DNA from: Eubacterium sp.
GTDB taxonomy: Bacteria; Bacillota; Clostridia; Lachnospirales; Lachnospiraceae
Reading direction: 5' to 3'
Length of the DNA: 64,000 nucleotides
Assembly: GCA_021769425.1 (NCBI GenBank)
Contig: JAETSX010000001.1
Coordinates: 62,001 to 126,000, forward strand
The translations under genes were made by a program, and so were the position numbers. The notes beneath the pieces are model-generated. The model had not been told where the DNA came from and ran no database searches. It saw only the letters and a list, made by a program, of their open reading frames with translations. Shown here in pieces: positions 1-8,360 of this stretch; positions within the stretch are counted from its first letter, which is position 1, and every line of letters begins with the position of its first letter.

Positions 1-876
1 ATTGGACACGCCGATCAAGAACACCACCATGCCGCTCATTTTCGCGCTGTCCACTACTATTTTCCAAAATGATTTCAGAGTAATATTCCGGTAGAAAACC
101 CCCAGCGCCAGAGCATACACCACTGCAACCGCCGATCCCTCTGTAGCAGTAAATACGCCGATTACGATTCCTCCGATTACAATGACTATCAGCGACAGAG
201 CCGGTAAAGCCCGAAGAGTGGCTATCCCGAGATTTTTCCAGTCGAATTTTCCCTCTGCACCGCGGTAACCCCTGCGCTTTGCAAGAACCACTCCAACAAT
301 GATGCAACAGAGCGCCCAGAGCGCTCCAGGAATATACCCTCCCAGAAACAGCGCAGCCACCGAAGTCCCTCCGGACGCCAGGGAATATGTAATCAATGCA
401 TTGGAAGGCGGTATTAAAAGACCGGACGGCGCAGATGCTCCATTCGTTGCCGCGCATAACGCCGGATCATACCCCTGCTCTTCCTCTCCTTCCTTCACCA
501 TGCTTCCCACTGCTGCAGCTGCTGCAGAAGCGGAGCCTGAAATCGCCCCGAACAATGCGTTAGCCCCTGCGTTTGTCACCAAAAGCGCTCCAGGAAGCTT
601 GCCCAGAATAGCCATAACAAAGTCAACCAGACGCTTCGCAATTCCTCCCTGGTTCATCAAATTCCCTGCCAGAATAAAAAACGGAATTGCTGTAAGACTG
701 AATTTGCTCATGCCCACAAAGGTTCTTTGAGATGCGGTGACCACCGACACATCCAAAGGAACTGTCTGCAAAATAGCCACCAGCGCCGAGATCCCGATGG
801 AGTACGCAATGGGAACTCCGAGAACCAACAGAACCAGCAAAACAATAAGAATCATCAGCAATGATTGGATTGCCAT
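1..876 (-). CDS. dctM: TRAP transporter large permease DctM (partial)
   Basis: The reading frame starts at ATG 876 and runs off the left edge, giving 292 codons, about two thirds of the usual roughly 430 residues. The translation is very hydrophobic, with the DctM-type stretches IPFFILAGNLMNQGG and GAISGSASAAAAAVGS. It is the 12-helix membrane subunit that moves organic acids with sodium or proton symport. AGGAGGAGGT lies upstream, and the ATG directly follows the TAA stop of dctQ. The substrate cannot be told from sequence. The C-terminus lies outside the window. Confidence 0.93.
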   Translation of the reverse strand, partial: MAIQSLLMILIVLLVLLVLGVPIAYSIGISALVAILQTVPLDVSVVTASQRTFVGMSKFSLTAIPFFILAGNLMNQGGIAKRLVDFVMAILGKLPGALLVTNAGANALFGAISGSASAAAAAVGSMVKEGEEEQGYDPALCAATNGASAPSGLLIPPSNALITYSLASGGTSVAALFLGGYIPGALWALCCIIVGVVLAKRRGYRGAEGKFDWKNLGIATLRALPALSLIVIVIGGIVIGVFTATEGSAVAVVYALALGVFYRNITLKSFWKIVVDSAKMSGMVVFLIGVSN

Positions 877-1365
877 TTATACCTCCTCCTTTTCTTCCCT
901 TTGTCCTCGCAATATATCTATCATATTCAGAACCGTGTAAATCATATTTAATACGCCGCATAACGGCAGCACGATGTAGAAAATGCCGATTGGGAGCCCC
1001 AGTGAAGATGTCATCTGCCCCATTGCCAACATAGTAATCTGCACTCCTCCGAACACAAGTATGACGGCAGAAAACAGGAATGCAATCAGTTCCCCAAGGC
1101 AGTTCAGCCCTTTCTGCGCATTCTTGCTGAACCGTTCCACAACAATAGGGATATTCATATGCCCCCGTTCGCAGGTGACTATAGAAGCTCCCAAAAGGCT
1201 CATCCAGGCAAACAAATATCCGACTAGTTCTTCTGACCAGGTAGAAGGATTTTTCATGACGTACCGCGTAAAAACCTGCCAGCAGGTGAGAAGGACCATG
1301 GCAAGGAAACTGATGCCTGCCAGCCCGTTCAAAATCCGGGTAATTCCGTTGCGAAATGCTTTCAT
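877..1365 (-). CDS. dctQ: TRAP transporter small permease DctQ
   Basis: This 162-residue protein has four predicted membrane helices and the DctQ features RYVMKNPSTWSEELVGYLF and a cytoplasmic ERGHMNI segment. It is the small membrane subunit that bridges the binding protein and DctM. I chose ATG 1365 because AGGAGG lies 8-9 bases upstream. The frame stays open further upstream, but that part overlaps dctP and has no ribosome site. It lies 13 bases after dctP and abuts dctM, so the three genes form one operon (dctP-dctQ-dctM). Confidence 0.93.
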   Translation of the reverse strand: MKAFRNGITRILNGLAGISFLAMVLLTCWQVFTRYVMKNPSTWSEELVGYLFAWMSLLGASIVTCERGHMNIPIVVERFSKNAQKGLNCLGELIAFLFSAVILVFGGVQITMLAMGQMTSSLGLPIGIFYIVLPLCGVLNMIYTVLNMIDILRGQREEKEEV

Positions 1366-1378
1366 CTGATCATACCTC

Positions 1379-2410
1379 CTATTCTTTCTCTGACGGATGC
1401 TGTTGGTTATGCTCTTGAATCTTATCGTAAATCGTTTTAAGCTCAGGATATTTATCCAGCATTTCCCTGTGCATTGCACTGCATGTTTCCTGGAATGGCT
1501 TGGTATCCGGATAAAGAAATACAACGCCCTGTTCATTCTCCGCCTTATCTTTTGCCGCTTCCACCGCTTTCACCCATTCCTTACGCTCCACCTCATTGAT
1601 CAGCTGGAAACCTTCTTCAAAAATCTGCCGTTCCTCTTTCGGCAGCCCATTCAAAAAGGCACAGTTGCCAATCAGAATGTCCGGTATCATCTGATGCATA
1701 TCATAGGAATAATATTTACATACATCACCGTGGCCGTTAGAAGTCAGGGCCATTTCATTATTTTCTGCACCGTCAATCACCTTAGACTGCAGCGCCGTAT
1801 ACACATCTCCAAAGCCCATCGGGGTAGCAGACCCTCCCAGCAGTTCCATCATCCGCACATTCGTCGGAGACTGCTGCACACGTATTTTCAGGCCTTTCAA
1901 ATCATCCGGTGACTCAATGGGCGAAGACACTGTATAAAAATTCCGGGTTCCCGCATCAATCCATGTAACTGCCTCAAAGCCGGCCTTTTTGGTAGATTCA
2001 AAAATCGGTTCCACAATTTCCGGATCATCCATCGCATTATGATATGCTTCTGATGAAACAAATAAATAAGGCAGATTAAATAACGTATAATTTTCTGAAA
2101 ATGTCTCTAAAATGGAGTTGCTCGCCACACAGAAATCAACAGCTCCTGTCTGCGTCAGCTGCACCATATCAGTCTGCGAACCCAGCAGTTCACTTGGATA
2201 AATCTCTATTTCATACTTATCCCCCAATCTGCTCTCAATGTACTCCTCAAACTCCAACAACGCAATATTTGTGGGATGATCAGTGGCCTGATTATGCCCA
2301 ATCCGTACAATCTGCTTGCCGCCTTCCCCAGCCTTTCCGCAAGCGGAAAAGGCTGCTGCAGCTATCACTGTACAGAGAAGCGCAGAAATTATCCTGCGAT
2401 ACCGTTTCAT
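1379..2410 (-). CDS. dctP: TRAP transporter solute-binding lipoprotein DctP
   Basis: This 343-residue extracytoplasmic binding protein has a lipoprotein signal peptide with a lipobox ending FSAC around residue 24. It carries DctP-family hallmarks: FNLPYLFVSSEAYHNAM, then DLKGLKIRVQQSP with the conserved Arg that contacts the substrate carboxylate, then PMGFGDVYTALQSKVIDGAE. It captures an organic acid outside the membrane for DctQM. GAGGAGGAA precedes the ATG. It is the first gene of the operon. Substrate (C4-dicarboxylate, sialic acid, keto acid) cannot be assigned. Confidence 0.93.
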   Translation of the reverse strand: MKRYRRIISALLCTVIAAAAFSACGKAGEGGKQIVRIGHNQATDHPTNIALLEFEEYIESRLGDKYEIEIYPSELLGSQTDMVQLTQTGAVDFCVASNSILETFSENYTLFNLPYLFVSSEAYHNAMDDPEIVEPIFESTKKAGFEAVTWIDAGTRNFYTVSSPIESPDDLKGLKIRVQQSPTNVRMMELLGGSATPMGFGDVYTALQSKVIDGAENNEMALTSNGHGDVCKYYSYDMHQMIPDILIGNCAFLNGLPKEERQIFEEGFQLINEVERKEWVKAVEAAKDKAENEQGVVFLYPDTKPFQETCSAMHREMLDKYPELKTIYDKIQEHNQQHPSEKE

Positions 2411-2701
2411 CTTTTCTTCCTCCTCATCATATTTTCCAAAACAAAACCGGCCTTGCTGTTAACAAATTCAGTATACCAAAAATTATTGTCCCCTGCGTGG
2501 TAATTCAGGCTTGAAATATGGTGAATCTTGCTATATAACGCCTTATACAGCTTACTATTTTGTTTGATTTTTTTAAATTCAAATCTGAAATTTATGTATT
2601 TTGCATAAATAAGAATGATAACCTACGACTCGAAGACGTTCTGGAACGTGTGAAAGAATTATAATATGACTGGCAGACTTTTTAACACAAATGAAAACTG
2701 C
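2411..2701. other. Intergenic region upstream of the TRAP operon
   Basis: About 290 bases of AT-rich DNA. On the + strand a stop-free stretch of about 40 codons ends in codons reading NLRLEDVLERVKEL then TAA at 2662-2664. It has no start codon, so it may be a decayed gene remnant or chance. No convincing sigma-A promoter for dctP was found, although a TATACT box lies on the minus strand about 85 bases before the start. Confidence 0.3.
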
Positions 2702-2762
2702 CTGCCAAATGATTTGTTGTTTACCCGGGAGCAATGAGCCCCTTCGGCAAATCATCCGGCAG
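2702..2762 (-). terminator. Hairpin terminator after the ECF operon
   Basis: Arms 2702-2716 and 2748-2762 form a 15-bp stem with two mismatches. On the minus strand it is followed by GCAGTTTTC, as expected for an intrinsic terminator of the gene ending at 2772. The stem word ATGATTTG also occurs in the dispersed 94-bp repeat family described elsewhere. Confidence 0.5.
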
Positions 2763-2771
2763 ACAGGATTA

Positions 2772-3083
2772 TCAATAGTAAATCACTCCGTACTGAGCGT
2801 AATAATTTATGCAGTATTCCAAAAGCCCCATGCCTGCGGCAAAGCAGGTCAGCAGAAACACAAGGAAAATCGCGCCTTTATCATATCTGAGAACCTCTTC
2901 TTCCCCGTCTTTTTTGATATTGGAGGCCAGCATTTCCCCGCCCAGGGCAATCAAAACCAAAGGCCACAGCTTCATAATGACTTCCAGTGACAAGGGCGGA
3001 TAAAACATATGCACCAGAAACAAAATTCCAAAAAATATCATCAGGATTCCGCAAGTGACGCTTCCAACTCTTCTGACTCTCAT
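2772..3083 (-). CDS. Small membrane protein, LiaF/DUF5668-like transmembrane region
   Basis: This 103-residue protein has three hydrophobic segments: residues about 7-28, 34-55 (with the motif LWPLVLIALGGEML) and 70-92. The pattern GIL-x-FFGILFL followed by LWPL-x-LIALG is typical of the LiaI/LiaF-like DUF5668 membrane module of envelope-stress systems. Its ATG overlaps the stop of the upstream gene by four bases (ATGA), so the two are translationally coupled. As the last gene of an ECF sigma operon it may sense or respond to membrane stress. That role is inferred. Confidence 0.7.
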   Translation of the reverse strand: MRVRRVGSVTCGILMIFFGILFLVHMFYPPLSLEVIMKLWPLVLIALGGEMLASNIKKDGEEEVLRYDKGAIFLVFLLTCFAAGMGLLEYCINYYAQYGVIYY

Positions 3084-3616
3084 TTCATCAGCTCCTCCCG
3101 CTTTTCTTCTTTTTCATCCAATTCCCTTTTCTTGCCGCGGATTAAATGGAGGCCGCCGAAAATCAACAGCAAACTTACGCATACCCGGGGAACATCATCC
3201 ATAATATTCCAGTAAATATCATTTGGAAGCATCCAACGCAGGTAATCCATCAAATAATCCCATAACATTGCGGCTCCGATTATAATGAGAATCAACGCCA
3301 GGAGCGTATTCTGCTTCCGGCTCCACTTCTCCATAGGAAGCACCCGTTCCAGATGAAATAAATAATCATCTTCCAGTGCATAAAATTCCTCGTCTGACAT
3401 TCCCCTGATATTGTGCACATTAAAGAAACTGTAGCACCAGAGAATCGGCAGGATAAACAGCACCGGCCCCATATTCAGAAATGCCGCAAGGAAAATCAAC
3501 ATCCAGAACACGGACATGATGCTTACCCCCTGCTTCATAAATCCCATGTACATTTCTCCTGCTCCCGGCACCAGAGAAAAGCACAGGGTTAAAAAACCAT
3601 TCTTCTTTCTCGTCAT
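3080..3616 (-). CDS. Polytopic membrane protein of the ECF operon
   Basis: 178 residues with about five hydrophobic segments. The start (GFLTLCFSLVPGAGEMYMG, then a helix pair near residues 30-65) resembles TM2/DUF-type small membrane domains. A charged loop RGMSDEEFYALEDDYLFHLERV follows, and later helices are at about 100-120 and 145-160. The C-terminus is strongly charged (KKRELDEKEEKREE). It lies between the anti-sigma factor, whose stop overlaps its start, and the LiaF-like protein, whose start overlaps its stop. No catalytic motif was seen and the function is unknown. Confidence 0.75.
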   Translation of the reverse strand: MTRKKNGFLTLCFSLVPGAGEMYMGFMKQGVSIMSVFWMLIFLAAFLNMGPVLFILPILWCYSFFNVHNIRGMSDEEFYALEDDYLFHLERVLPMEKWSRKQNTLLALILIIIGAAMLWDYLMDYLRWMLPNDIYWNIMDDVPRVCVSLLLIFGGLHLIRGKKRELDEKEEKREELMK

Positions 3617-4344
3617 CTTGTTACCTCCTGATTTCTTTCATTTTCAGATGTATCCATGTCTATGCGGAACAGTCCGCTGCTGAGCTCATTCAAGATTGTG
3701 GTAATCTCTTTGCTTCCATGCCGAAGTTTTTTTGCAATGCTTTCCTCCCGCTTCTGATCCCTTTTTTCCTGTTCCATCTGCTGGTTTTCCGACATCTGCG
3801 GATTGACATCCGCATTCTGAATATTGGATGTGACTGTCAGCAGGAAAATAGAAGCCGCAACTGCAAGCCCTACTTTCAGACTGTAAACCATTAACTGCAC
3901 CTGTCTGGAAGTCTCTTTCAGCTTCACCGACGCCTGCACATCAATCTGACGGGTTCTGCTTAAAATTTCCTCTTTCAGATACCGGGGCGGCTCTTCCGAA
4001 AATTCCCTTCTCCTTCCAGTTCCCGAACCCTGTATCCTGTCAATATTTCCGGACGGTTCCTTTAAATGGGCGGGTTCCCTTCGCTCAGGCTCTTCTTCCG
4101 CCCCGGAAAGCAGTTCACTTCCCGCTTCTTTCAAAAACCCTTCCTCCATCCAGTTCCCGAACTGCTCTGCACAAAAGGTACAGGCTCCGATATGGGTGAA
4201 AAAGTCCGTTTCTTCCCGCCCTTTCAGTTTTCCTTCCTGCCAGTCGCAGAACAGATCCCTGCTGATATGCCCGGTTCTTATGGCATGTTCTTTTGGTTCC
4301 GTCATTTGGATATCCATGCTTTCCTCCGTATGGTTTTTCATCAT
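3613..4344 (-). CDS. Anti-sigma factor with zinc-finger (zf-HC2) domain
   Basis: 243 residues. The N-terminal region contains THIGACTFCAEQF, the H-x3-C-x2-C core of the zf-HC2 anti-sigma domain, so a cytoplasmic zinc module can bind the sigma factor. A single membrane helix lies near residues 155-180 (MVYSLKVGLAVAASIFLL), followed by an extracellular charged tail. The start is preceded by GGGAGGGCGG and overlaps the sigma stop (ATGATGA). By analogy with RsiW-type factors it holds the partner sigma inactive until a surface signal triggers its release. The signal is unknown. Confidence 0.85.
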   Translation of the reverse strand: MMKNHTEESMDIQMTEPKEHAIRTGHISRDLFCDWQEGKLKGREETDFFTHIGACTFCAEQFGNWMEEGFLKEAGSELLSGAEEEPERREPAHLKEPSGNIDRIQGSGTGRRREFSEEPPRYLKEEILSRTRQIDVQASVKLKETSRQVQLMVYSLKVGLAVAASIFLLTVTSNIQNADVNPQMSENQQMEQEKRDQKREESIAKKLRHGSKEITTILNELSSGLFRIDMDTSENERNQEVTR

Positions 4345-4877
4345 CCGGCCGCCCTCCCTTCCATTATTTTCCGAATCATTGCTTTTGCCCGGTAAATCTG
4401 GGTCTGGATTGTCTTGATTCCTTTGTCCTGTTCTTCGGCGATTTCTTTTGCCGTCTTCTCCCGGTAAAAATGTTCCGTGGCAACTTCCCTATAGGGGCTT
4501 TTCAAACTCTGACAGATAGTGTAGACATATTCTTTGGATTCCCGCCTTAAATAAGCTTCCTCCGGGCTTTCCCTGCCGTCCTTTAATTCTTCAAAATACG
4601 TATCTTCCTTCGGCTCGCTGCGCCGCTTGGCGCTTTTTAGAAAATCAAGCCCCTTATTGGTTGCAATCTTGCAGATCCATGCCTTTTCATAATCTCTCTG
4701 GAAAGTGGCAAGATTCTTATAAACAGATAAAAAAGTTTCCTGTGTCAAATCTTCTGCGTCAAACTGGTTGCCTGTCATTTTAAAGCAAATGGAATACACC
4801 AGCCTTTCGTAGGTATCCAACAGGTAACCAAAATATGCTTCTTTATCGATTCTATCCGCCCCCTTTCCTTTCTTCAC
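4341..4877 (-). CDS. ECF-type RNA polymerase sigma factor
   Basis: 178 residues with the two ECF domains. Region 2 spans about 18-90 (LVYSICFKMTGNQFDAEDLTQETFL, then WICKIATNKGLDFLK). Region 4 spans about 115-170 (SLKSPYREVATEHFYREKTAKEIA, then IKTIQTQIYRAKAMIRK helix-turn-helix). It recruits RNA polymerase to its own regulon and, by its operon with the zf-HC2 protein, is controlled by that anti-sigma factor. It is the first gene of a four-gene operon with overlapping starts. The AAAGGAAAGGGGG tract upstream supplies the ribosome site. Confidence 0.92.
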   Translation of the reverse strand: MKKGKGADRIDKEAYFGYLLDTYERLVYSICFKMTGNQFDAEDLTQETFLSVYKNLATFQRDYEKAWICKIATNKGLDFLKSAKRRSEPKEDTYFEELKDGRESPEEAYLRRESKEYVYTICQSLKSPYREVATEHFYREKTAKEIAEEQDKGIKTIQTQIYRAKAMIRKIMEGRAAG

Positions 4878-4892
4878 TACCTGTCATTTATC

Positions 4893-4920
4893 TATAACGA
4901 GGCGTTTGCGCAGGTGACTT
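4893..4920 (-). promoter_or_regulatory. Possible ECF-type autoregulatory promoter
   Basis: On the minus strand GTCACCTGCG is followed by CGTTATAG, just upstream of the sigma gene. The CGTTATA box resembles -10 elements of ECF sigma factors, which often transcribe their own operon. The spacing to the CACC-like upstream block (about 12 bases) is shorter than usual, so this is tentative. Confidence 0.3.
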
Positions 4921-5018
4921 CAATTATTCTATAATTTTTAAATTTTTTTTGAAAAGCTGTAAAACAAAAAAGCTGATGCTCCGTGAAATATCTTCCAGGC
5001 CCATCAACTCTTTTTTCT

Positions 5019-5894
5019 CTAAAAATCTGATATTAATTTTTTTGTAATTTCCACGGCTGAGGGAGTTGCGGCAAGGCCCCCTTCTCCGGTTTCTTTCAGG
5101 GAGCAGGGCAGAGCCATCCCGATAGAGCGCATGGCCAAAATCACTTCATCCGGCGGTATCCGGCTGACAATCCCGGCCATGGCCATATCTGCGCTGGTAA
5201 CGGCATTCACCGCTCCAATCACATTCCGTTTCACACAGGGCACTTCCACCAGCCCGGCCACCGGATCACACACCAGGCCCAACAGGCTCTTCAAAGCAAT
5301 GGCGCCCGCATGAACGATTTCCTGACTCCCGCCGCCCATCAGATATGCCAGCCCTCCGGCTGCCATTGCGCTGGCGCTGCCGATCTCCGCCTGGCATCCC
5401 CCGGTGGCCCCTGCAAGAAAGGCACGTTCTGCAATAACAGTTCCAATCCCGGCTGCAGTGAACATGGCTTCTGTCATCTTCTCATCAGACACATGAAAAA
5501 AATGCTGATACGTCAAAAATACTGCCGGCATTACCCCGCAGGAGCCTGCAGTGGGGGCTGCCACAATCCGTTTCATACATGCATTGGACTCGCCCATTTT
5601 CAGGGCCCTTGCCATAACTTCACCCATGAAGCCGCCGGAAATGGTTTTCCCTGCTTTTATGGCTTCCTCCATCTTCTGTCCGTCTTTTCCCACCAGCCCG
5701 CTGGCTGATTTCATTTCGCCGTCGTAAGATTCATCTGCACTGCGCATGGCGCTGTACATAGCCTGCATGGCCAAAAAGGATTCTTCCTCTGATACCATGC
5801 GCTCCGACATGTCATCTTCCAAGACCACGCGGTAAAAAGGCTTTTTCTGCCTTTCGGCAGCTGATACAATTTCCTTTAGTGAATGAAAACTCAT
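5019..5894 (-). CDS. sdaAA: L-serine dehydratase, iron-sulfur, alpha subunit
   Basis: 291 residues. The alpha subunit of the two-chain [4Fe-4S] L-serine ammonia-lyase converts serine to pyruvate and ammonia. The conserved cysteines are visible in AAPTAGSCGVMPAVF, CDPVAGLVEVPCVKRN and PCSLKETGEGGLA, with the family block GGCQAEIGSASAMAAGG between them. ATG 5894 is preferred over the in-frame TTG at 5906, because GGAGG stands 5 bases before the ATG and would otherwise be coding. It follows sdaAB, separated by the duplicated region at 5925-6070. Confidence 0.95.
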   Translation of the reverse strand: MSFHSLKEIVSAAERQKKPFYRVVLEDDMSERMVSEEESFLAMQAMYSAMRSADESYDGEMKSASGLVGKDGQKMEEAIKAGKTISGGFMGEVMARALKMGESNACMKRIVAAPTAGSCGVMPAVFLTYQHFFHVSDEKMTEAMFTAAGIGTVIAERAFLAGATGGCQAEIGSASAMAAGGLAYLMGGGSQEIVHAGAIALKSLLGLVCDPVAGLVEVPCVKRNVIGAVNAVTSADMAMAGIVSRIPPDEVILAMRSIGMALPCSLKETGEGGLAATPSAVEITKKLISDF

Positions 5895-5924
5895 GGCATC
5901 CTCCAATTTTATCTTCTCTTGAAC

Positions 5925-6070
5925 TTTCCAGGCTCAAGCAGAGCATCCTTCCCTTACATCTTCCAGACTTACGCAGGGCATCCTTCCTTACATCTTCCAG
6001 GCTTACACAGAGCATCCTCCCTTACATCTTCCAGGCTTACGCAGGGCATCCTTCCTCTACATCTTCCAGG
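5925..6070 (-). repeat. Tandem 34-35 bp repeats at the sdaAB/sdaAA junction
   Basis: Four full units and one partial unit of a 34-35 bp sequence, beginning TTCCAGGCTTACGCAGGGCA on the + strand, lie head to tail. The outermost copy encodes the last residues of SdaAB (LEDVEEGCPA and the stop). The other copies fill the space up to sdaAA. Each unit carries a GGAAGGATGC-type sequence resembling a ribosome site plus start. It therefore looks like stepwise duplication of the 3' end of sdaAB. Lengths 35, 34, 34 and 35 shift the frame between units. Confidence 0.9.
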
Positions 6071-6720
6071 CTTAAATAGGTCACCTTATAGATTCCTTCT
6101 AATTTTTCCAGCCACTTGATGGACTCTCTGGGAACCTCCTTATCGCATTCCAGCACCAGCACCGCGCTTCCGCCCCGCTTGTCCCGGTAAAGCTGCATAG
6201 TCGCAATATTGACCGATTTATGGGCCAGCATTGATGTGACCTCCGCCACATGCCCCGGCTGATCCTGGTTGCGGACGATTAACGTAGGATAATCTCCGCA
6301 GAAATTTGCCTCCAGGCCGTCAATCTCACAGACTTTAATTCGTCCGCCACCCAGGGAAGCCGCCACGATTTCCAGATGCCGCCCTTTCGTTCCTGTCAGT
6401 TTCATCAATACAGAATTGGGATGGGCGTCCTGCAGCTCGATTCCGGCAAAAGAATACGCAAGCCCCAGCTTGTCCGCCCAGGCAAAGCTGTCCGGAATCC
6501 GCTCATCGTCCGTACGCATTTCCAGCAATCCGGCAATCAGCGCCCGGTCTGTTCCATGGCCCTTTCCGGTAGCCCGAAAGGAACCGTGGAGAAAGATTTC
6601 CGCTTCCTTCACAGGCTCATTTAACAGCCGTCTGGCAATATGGCCGATTCTCACGGCTCCTGCAGTATGGGAACTGGAAGGTCCTACCATCACCGGCCCC
6701 ACAATATCAAATAAATTCAT
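6037..6720 (-). CDS. sdaAB: L-serine dehydratase, iron-sulfur, beta subunit
   Basis: 227 residues. The N-terminal block DIVGPVMVGPSSSHTAGAVR is the signature of the beta subunit of Fe-S L-serine dehydratase. The C-terminal third (LIVRNQDQPGHVAEVTSML onward) is an ACT domain, which usually senses the amino acid. AGGAG five bases before ATG 6720 fixes the start; an in-frame GTG two codons earlier overlaps that site. It is the first gene of the sda pair, and its last codons form one unit of the tandem repeat that follows. Confidence 0.95.
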   Translation of the reverse strand: MNLFDIVGPVMVGPSSSHTAGAVRIGHIARRLLNEPVKEAEIFLHGSFRATGKGHGTDRALIAGLLEMRTDDERIPDSFAWADKLGLAYSFAGIELQDAHPNSVLMKLTGTKGRHLEIVAASLGGGRIKVCEIDGLEANFCGDYPTLIVRNQDQPGHVAEVTSMLAHKSVNIATMQLYRDKRGGSAVLVLECDKEVPRESIKWLEKLEGIYKVTYLSLEDVEEGCPA

Positions 6721-6795
6721 GTACACTCCTATCCTGCAGTCCTGCAGAAACTATTCCGAAAAAATCTCTGCCGGCGCATCCAGGCATCTCCATGG

Positions 6796-7962
6796 CTATT
6801 TCGCAAGCAATTCTTCTGCAAGGGCTTCCATCTCTGCAATGTCTGCCTCTTTCATCACGGATTTAATGGAAACCACTTTGTCGCAAAGGGTTATCTCTTT
6901 CATCGGCTCCAGCACAGTTTTCATGGTTCTGGCTGCCGTCGGCGCCCAGGTACCGTTTTCTATTAAAGCAACGGTACGTTTCTGGAAATTCTTGCTCTTT
7001 AAGTGGTGCAGGAAATCTTCCATGCATGGGAACACGCCTCCGTCATAACTGGCCGCTGCAAGCGCCAGTTTATCATAGCGAAAAGCATCCTCAACAGCCT
7101 CTGCCATATCGTCTCTGGACAGATCGGTAATCGCTACTTTTTTCGCTCCCTTTGCCTCCAGGATTTCTTTCATTTTAATTGCGGCCTTCCTGGTGTTTCC
7201 ATGGATGGAGGCATAAGCTACCAGGACCCCTTCGTCTTCCGGCTCATAACTGCTCCAGGTATTGTACTTTCCGATATAATATTCCAGATTTTCTTTTAAA
7301 ATCGGGCCGTGCAGAGGGCAAATCATGGCAATGTCAAGATTTGCAGCTTTTTTCAGAAGAGCCTGCACCTGGGCGCCGTATTTTCCTACTATGTTAAAAT
7401 AATATCTTCTCGCTTCGCAAGCCCAGTCTTCCTCTGCGTCCAGGGCGCCGAATTTACCGAATCCGTCTGCGGAAAAGAGAATTTTCTCTGATTTCTCATA
7501 AGAAACCATTACTTCCGGCCAGTGCACCATAGGAGCCATCAAAAATGTCAGTTCATGGGTTCCAAGGTTTAAGGCGTCTCCTTCCTTTACCACTAAGGAG
7601 CGGCCAGACAAATCCATTTCAAAAAACTGCTGAATCATGGGGAAAGTCTTGGCATTGCCCACTACTTTCATATCCGGATACTTTTCTGCAAGAATCCGAA
7701 TATTGGCTGCATGATCCGGCTCCATGTGGGAAACCACCAGATAATCCACGTTCCGTCCGGCCAATGCTTTTTCCAGATTATTAAGCCACTGATCCTTCCG
7801 TCTTGCGTCCACCGTATCCATCACGGCCACTTTTTCATCTAAAATAACATAGGAATTATAAGATACTCCGTTAGGGATCACATACTGGCTTTCGAACAAA
7901 TCCAAATCCCTGTCGTCTGCGCCGATATACAAAATATTATCTGTAATTGTTACGTCTTTCAT
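6796..7962 (-). CDS. fprA: A-type flavodiiron protein (oxygen reductase)
   Basis: 388 residues. A metallo-beta-lactamase-like diiron domain (about 1-250) is followed by a flavodoxin domain (about 253-388, beginning VAYASIHGNTRKAA). Diiron ligands are visible: H79, E81, D83 and H84 in SHMEPDH, the His of MVHWPE, the Asp of SADGFG and the His of CPLHGP. In strict anaerobes this class reduces O2 to water with electrons from rubredoxin or F420. No rubredoxin domain is fused here. AGGAGGAAA precedes the ATG. It stands alone between sda and nfn. Confidence 0.95.
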   Translation of the reverse strand: MKDVTITDNILYIGADDRDLDLFESQYVIPNGVSYNSYVILDEKVAVMDTVDARRKDQWLNNLEKALAGRNVDYLVVSHMEPDHAANIRILAEKYPDMKVVGNAKTFPMIQQFFEMDLSGRSLVVKEGDALNLGTHELTFLMAPMVHWPEVMVSYEKSEKILFSADGFGKFGALDAEEDWACEARRYYFNIVGKYGAQVQALLKKAANLDIAMICPLHGPILKENLEYYIGKYNTWSSYEPEDEGVLVAYASIHGNTRKAAIKMKEILEAKGAKKVAITDLSRDDMAEAVEDAFRYDKLALAAASYDGGVFPCMEDFLHHLKSKNFQKRTVALIENGTWAPTAARTMKTVLEPMKEITLCDKVVSIKSVMKEADIAEMEALAEELLAK

Positions 7963-8053
7963 ACTTATTTTCCTCCTGAATCTTCTGTTTTATTTGCTGC
8001 ATGGCTTATCATATAAAATTGCTTCTGTATTTCGTATCCGTGCCTAATCTTTG

Positions 8054-8147
8054 TTATACCTGTGAACCTGATGATTTGCCGGCTGATTCTACTATTTCTG
8101 AGAGAATGCTAAATTATTGGGCAAATATGGGTGTTCCCGGGTATAAA
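8054..8147 (+). repeat. Dispersed 94-bp palindromic repeat, copy 1
   Basis: The copy begins TTATACCTGTGAACC, contains GATGATTTGCC and later AAATTATTGGGCAAAT, and ends CCGGGTATAA. The terminal arms are complementary (TATACCYGTGA against TCACGGGTATA) and an inner pair (ATTTGCC/GGCAAAT) also pairs. Similar copies lie at 18470, 35417 and, inverted, 56383. It fills part of the gap between fprA and nfn. No reading frame is present. Confidence 0.75.
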
Positions 8148-8178
8148 TATCGGCAATTTCATATGGATCATAAATTAA

Positions 8179-8201
8179 GGACTGCCAGAAACTGGCAGTC
8201 C
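8179..8201. other. Short perfect hairpin
   Basis: GGACTGCCAG, a 3-base loop and CTGGCAGTCC form a perfect 10-bp stem. It lies 236 bases downstream of the nfn stop on the minus strand and is followed there by TTAATTT. It could be a distal terminator, but the U-tract is weak. Confidence 0.4.
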
Positions 8202-8274
8202 CCATTTCCAACTATTATATTTTACTTATCCAAAGGCTTTTCGTCAATACCTTTCCCTTATCTCGCAGTGAAAA

Positions 8275-8347
8275 TCGTAACAGTCCAGGACCTTGCAGCC
8301 GGCGTAAAGTCCGTAAGAATGCGTAAATTTGGCCGGAAAGGAATCTG
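8275..8347 (+). repeat. MITE-like repeat family B, truncated copy
   Basis: GTAACAGTCCAGGACCTTGC followed by AAAGTCCGTAAGAATGCGTA and GGCCGGAAAGGAATC matches the left half of the element at 20648-20789, with substitutions. The right inverted terminus is missing here, replaced by the palindrome at 8361-8391. Confidence 0.6.
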
Positions 8348-8360
8348 CTCCTCGCCGCGG

